In this document: piece by piece, positions 62,647 through 64,000 of the stretch
Layout of the letters: every line of letters begins with the position of its first letter
Position numbering within the stretch: the first letter of the stretch is position 1
From: Bradyrhizobium sp. 170
GTDB lineage: Bacteria > Pseudomonadota > Alphaproteobacteria > Rhizobiales > Xanthobacteraceae
NCBI RefSeq assembly: GCF_023101085.1
Contig: NZ_CP064703.1
Span: 310,001 to 374,000, forward strand
DNA length: 64,000 bases
Reading direction: 5' to 3'
Made by a program: the position numbers and the translations under genes
The notes under the pieces: generated by a model
Databases searched by the model: none
What the model saw: the letters and a program-made list of their open reading frames with translations, nothing else
Told to the model about the DNA's origin: nothing

Positions 62647-63405
62647 ATGGCTCCCGGCGGAATTTCCAACGGCCTTCTTGCAGCGCTGCCAGCGACGGAC
62701 CTCGATTTTCTGAGGCCCGAGCTAGCGATGGTCGCGCTCGATCAGGACGCGGTCCTTTCGCGCGCGGGTGAGCCGATAGAGTATGTCTTCTTCCCTCATG
62801 GCGGGGCCATCTCGTTGATGATCGACATGGCGGACGGACAGACGGTTGCCACAGCCGCAGTCGGACGCGAGGGGGCCGTAGGCATGCTCTCGGTGCTCGG
62901 GCCGTCACCGTCGGCCGCTACCGCAATCGTCCATGCGGCGGGCACCGCCGCGCGGATCTCTGCGTCGCGATTTCACGCCGCTTTCAACCGCAGTCCGGCG
63001 ATCCGGAACTTGGTCCAGAATCACGTCAGGGCGATGCTGATACAGTTCCAGCTCGGCTCGGCCTGCAACGCGCTGCACCCGGTCGAAGCCCGCATGGCTC
63101 GCTGGCTACTCCAGCTTCGCGACCGCATCGACCACGACATACTCCCGCTCACCCAGCAGGCGCTTTCGCAAATACTCGGTGTACGACGAACGACGGTGAC
63201 GCTCTTGATGCGCAATCTGCGCGCGCGTGGGGCGATCAGGTCTGATCAACGAGGCAGAATCGAGATCGACCGATTGCGGCTCGCGGCGGCAGCGTGCGAA
63301 TGCCACGATACCATGCGTCTCGAAGTCGAGGAGATCTTCTCTATCAATATGCCCGATCTCGCGCGGTGGCGCGTCTCGGGAGTTGAATCGGGCGATACTA
63401 TATGA
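62647..63405 (+). CDS. Crp/Fnr family transcriptional regulator, copy 2
   Basis: The 252-residue protein is a paralogue of the gene at 49880 and nearly the same length. The sensory half (YVFFPHGGAISLMIDMADGQ) and the winged helix (LTQQALSQILGVRRTTVTLL) align throughout. The start at 62647 is chosen to match the paralogue; ATG 62620 is an alternative. A class III adenylate cyclase gene starts 248 bp downstream on the same strand, so a cyclic-nucleotide link is possible. Confidence 0.85.
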   Translation: MAPGGISNGLLAALPATDLDFLRPELAMVALDQDAVLSRAGEPIEYVFFPHGGAISLMIDMADGQTVATAAVGREGAVGMLSVLGPSPSAATAIVHAAGTAARISASRFHAAFNRSPAIRNLVQNHVRAMLIQFQLGSACNALHPVEARMARWLLQLRDRIDHDILPLTQQALSQILGVRRTTVTLLMRNLRARGAIRSDQRGRIEIDRLRLAAAACECHDTMRLEVEEIFSINMPDLARWRVSGVESGDTI

Positions 63406-63480
63406 GGGCGTTTCGACCCGACCGACCACTATCCCGCTTGCTGAGGTAAGAGAGAGCGTTAGCGGTCAGCCAATGTCAGC

Positions 63481-63600
63481 TGTGGGTCAAACTGAGAAGT
63501 CAGGGCGTACAACCAGGAAGTCGACTTCGCCCCTAACACCGGACATCGTCAACGCCGGTGGGCATGTCCCAAAAGTGCCAATATGCGACATCAGCCTTAG
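63481..63600. repeat. Dispersed repeat of about 110 bp, copy 4
   Basis: GTGGGTCAAACTGAGAAGTC, then ACAACCAGGAAGTCGACTTC, CACCGGACATCGTCAACGCC and GGGCATGTCCCAAAAGTGCC. Block order equals that at 37466-37580. Confidence 0.65.
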
Positions 63601-63653
63601 TGGGCATCCCATCTGATCTGTCGTATAATCGCATCTAGGTTGGATCGTGGGCC

Positions 63654-64000
63654 ATGGTGCAGGAGCGGCCAGTCCGGGTCGAGCGGAGGTTGTCGGCGAT
63701 ATTGGCCGCAGACGTAGCTGGCTACTCGCGGTTGATGCACAATGACGAAGAGGCGACCCATGCCAAACTGGCCGCGCTCCTAACCGACGCCGTCGCCCCG
63801 GCAATTGCCGAACACGGCGGCCGTGTCGTGAAGAACACCGGCGACGGGTTCTTGGCGGAGTTTCCGAGCGCGGTCGAAGCCATCCGAGCTGCCGTGCAGT
63901 TCCAGGCGCGTGTTAGCGAGCTTACAACCGGTGATGTGGAAGAGAGACGCATTGTATTCCGCGTGGGCGTCAATATCGGTGACGTAATCGTTGAACCCCA
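63654..64000 (+). CDS. Class III adenylate/guanylate cyclase (3' end outside window)
   Basis: The frame is open at the right edge; about 115 N-terminal residues are visible. The cyclase homology domain starts directly: RRLSAILAADVAGYSRLMHN has the first metal Asp, and GGRVVKNTGDGFLAEFPSAV has the second (GDG). This is the full N-terminal motif that the truncated cyclase at 37662 lacks. No RBS stronger than GGTTGGA is seen before the ATG. It follows the Crp-like regulator. Confidence 0.9.
   Translation, partial: MVQERPVRVERRLSAILAADVAGYSRLMHNDEEATHAKLAALLTDAVAPAIAEHGGRVVKNTGDGFLAEFPSAVEAIRAAVQFQARVSELTTGDVEERRIVFRVGVNIGDVIVEP

Noticed and set aside
16197..64000. Second tRNA-Ser 3' end as right border of the integrase element
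   Set aside because: I looked for the T-arm and acceptor sequence of the 16107 tRNA again further on and did not find it; the 47150 fragment is a 5' half and does not qualify.

Overview
The window looks like a chromosomal segment from a Bradyrhizobium-type alphaproteobacterium. The basis is high GC content, coding style, the palindromic intergenic repeats, the tyrosine-degradation and form II cox-type gene sets, two GcrA-like proteins and Ti/Q-type conjugation genes. This is inference from content; no marker gene fixes the species.

Positions 1-16200 are ordinary core genome. They hold the end of fumarylacetoacetase and an Lrp/AsnC regulator divergent from 4-hydroxyphenylpyruvate dioxygenase (tyrosine to homogentisate, then fumarylacetoacetate cleavage). 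Next come a CoA-transferase family III gene, a coxS-coxL-coxM operon of the form II type (AYRGAGR motif), a chemotaxis receptor, a DUF3175 protein, an MFS transporter directly upstream of otsB, then otsA, and a small secreted protein. Several palindromic repeats sit in the gaps.

At 16107 an intact tRNA-Ser(GGA) is followed by a tyrosine integrase, and the accessory region starts there. From 16362 to about 35100 it is a mosaic. It includes an excisionase-like HTH, two 3'-half remnants of tRNA-Arg genes (18221 and 30225), a Ser/Thr kinase with a membrane partner, a frameshifted trypsin-like protease, a 1.76-kb segment bounded by long inverted repeats, an HsdR-N-like protein, a six-repeat CX6C lipoprotein and a DUF488 pair. 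It ends with an AlpA regulator, a TraA relaxase, an oriT-like nic site, TraC and TraD, and a decayed IS66 transposase.

Positions 36110-44255 carry the most unusual locus. Two acetamidase/formamidase-family proteins, both with export signals, are interleaved with four SPFH (HflC/HflK-like) proteins, and one HflK-like protein is fused behind a complete cation-diffusion-facilitator-like membrane domain. The last three SPFH genes overlap by 4 bp, so they are probably translated together. No FtsH is present.

Positions 44840-64000 are a gene-sparse tail. They contain small DNA-binding proteins, a beta-flower protein, an IS701 remnant, twin GcrA-like genes, two paralogous Crp-like regulators each near a small secreted KPLVQV protein, a ParA ATPase overlapping a phasin gene, a serine hydrolase, a ClpP-like secreted protein, a stand-alone LigD-type ligase, an RlpA-like protein, a caspase-like protein and the start of a class III adenylate cyclase. 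A dispersed repeat of about 110 bp recurs in the gaps.

All function calls are from reading the sequence; no database search was run.
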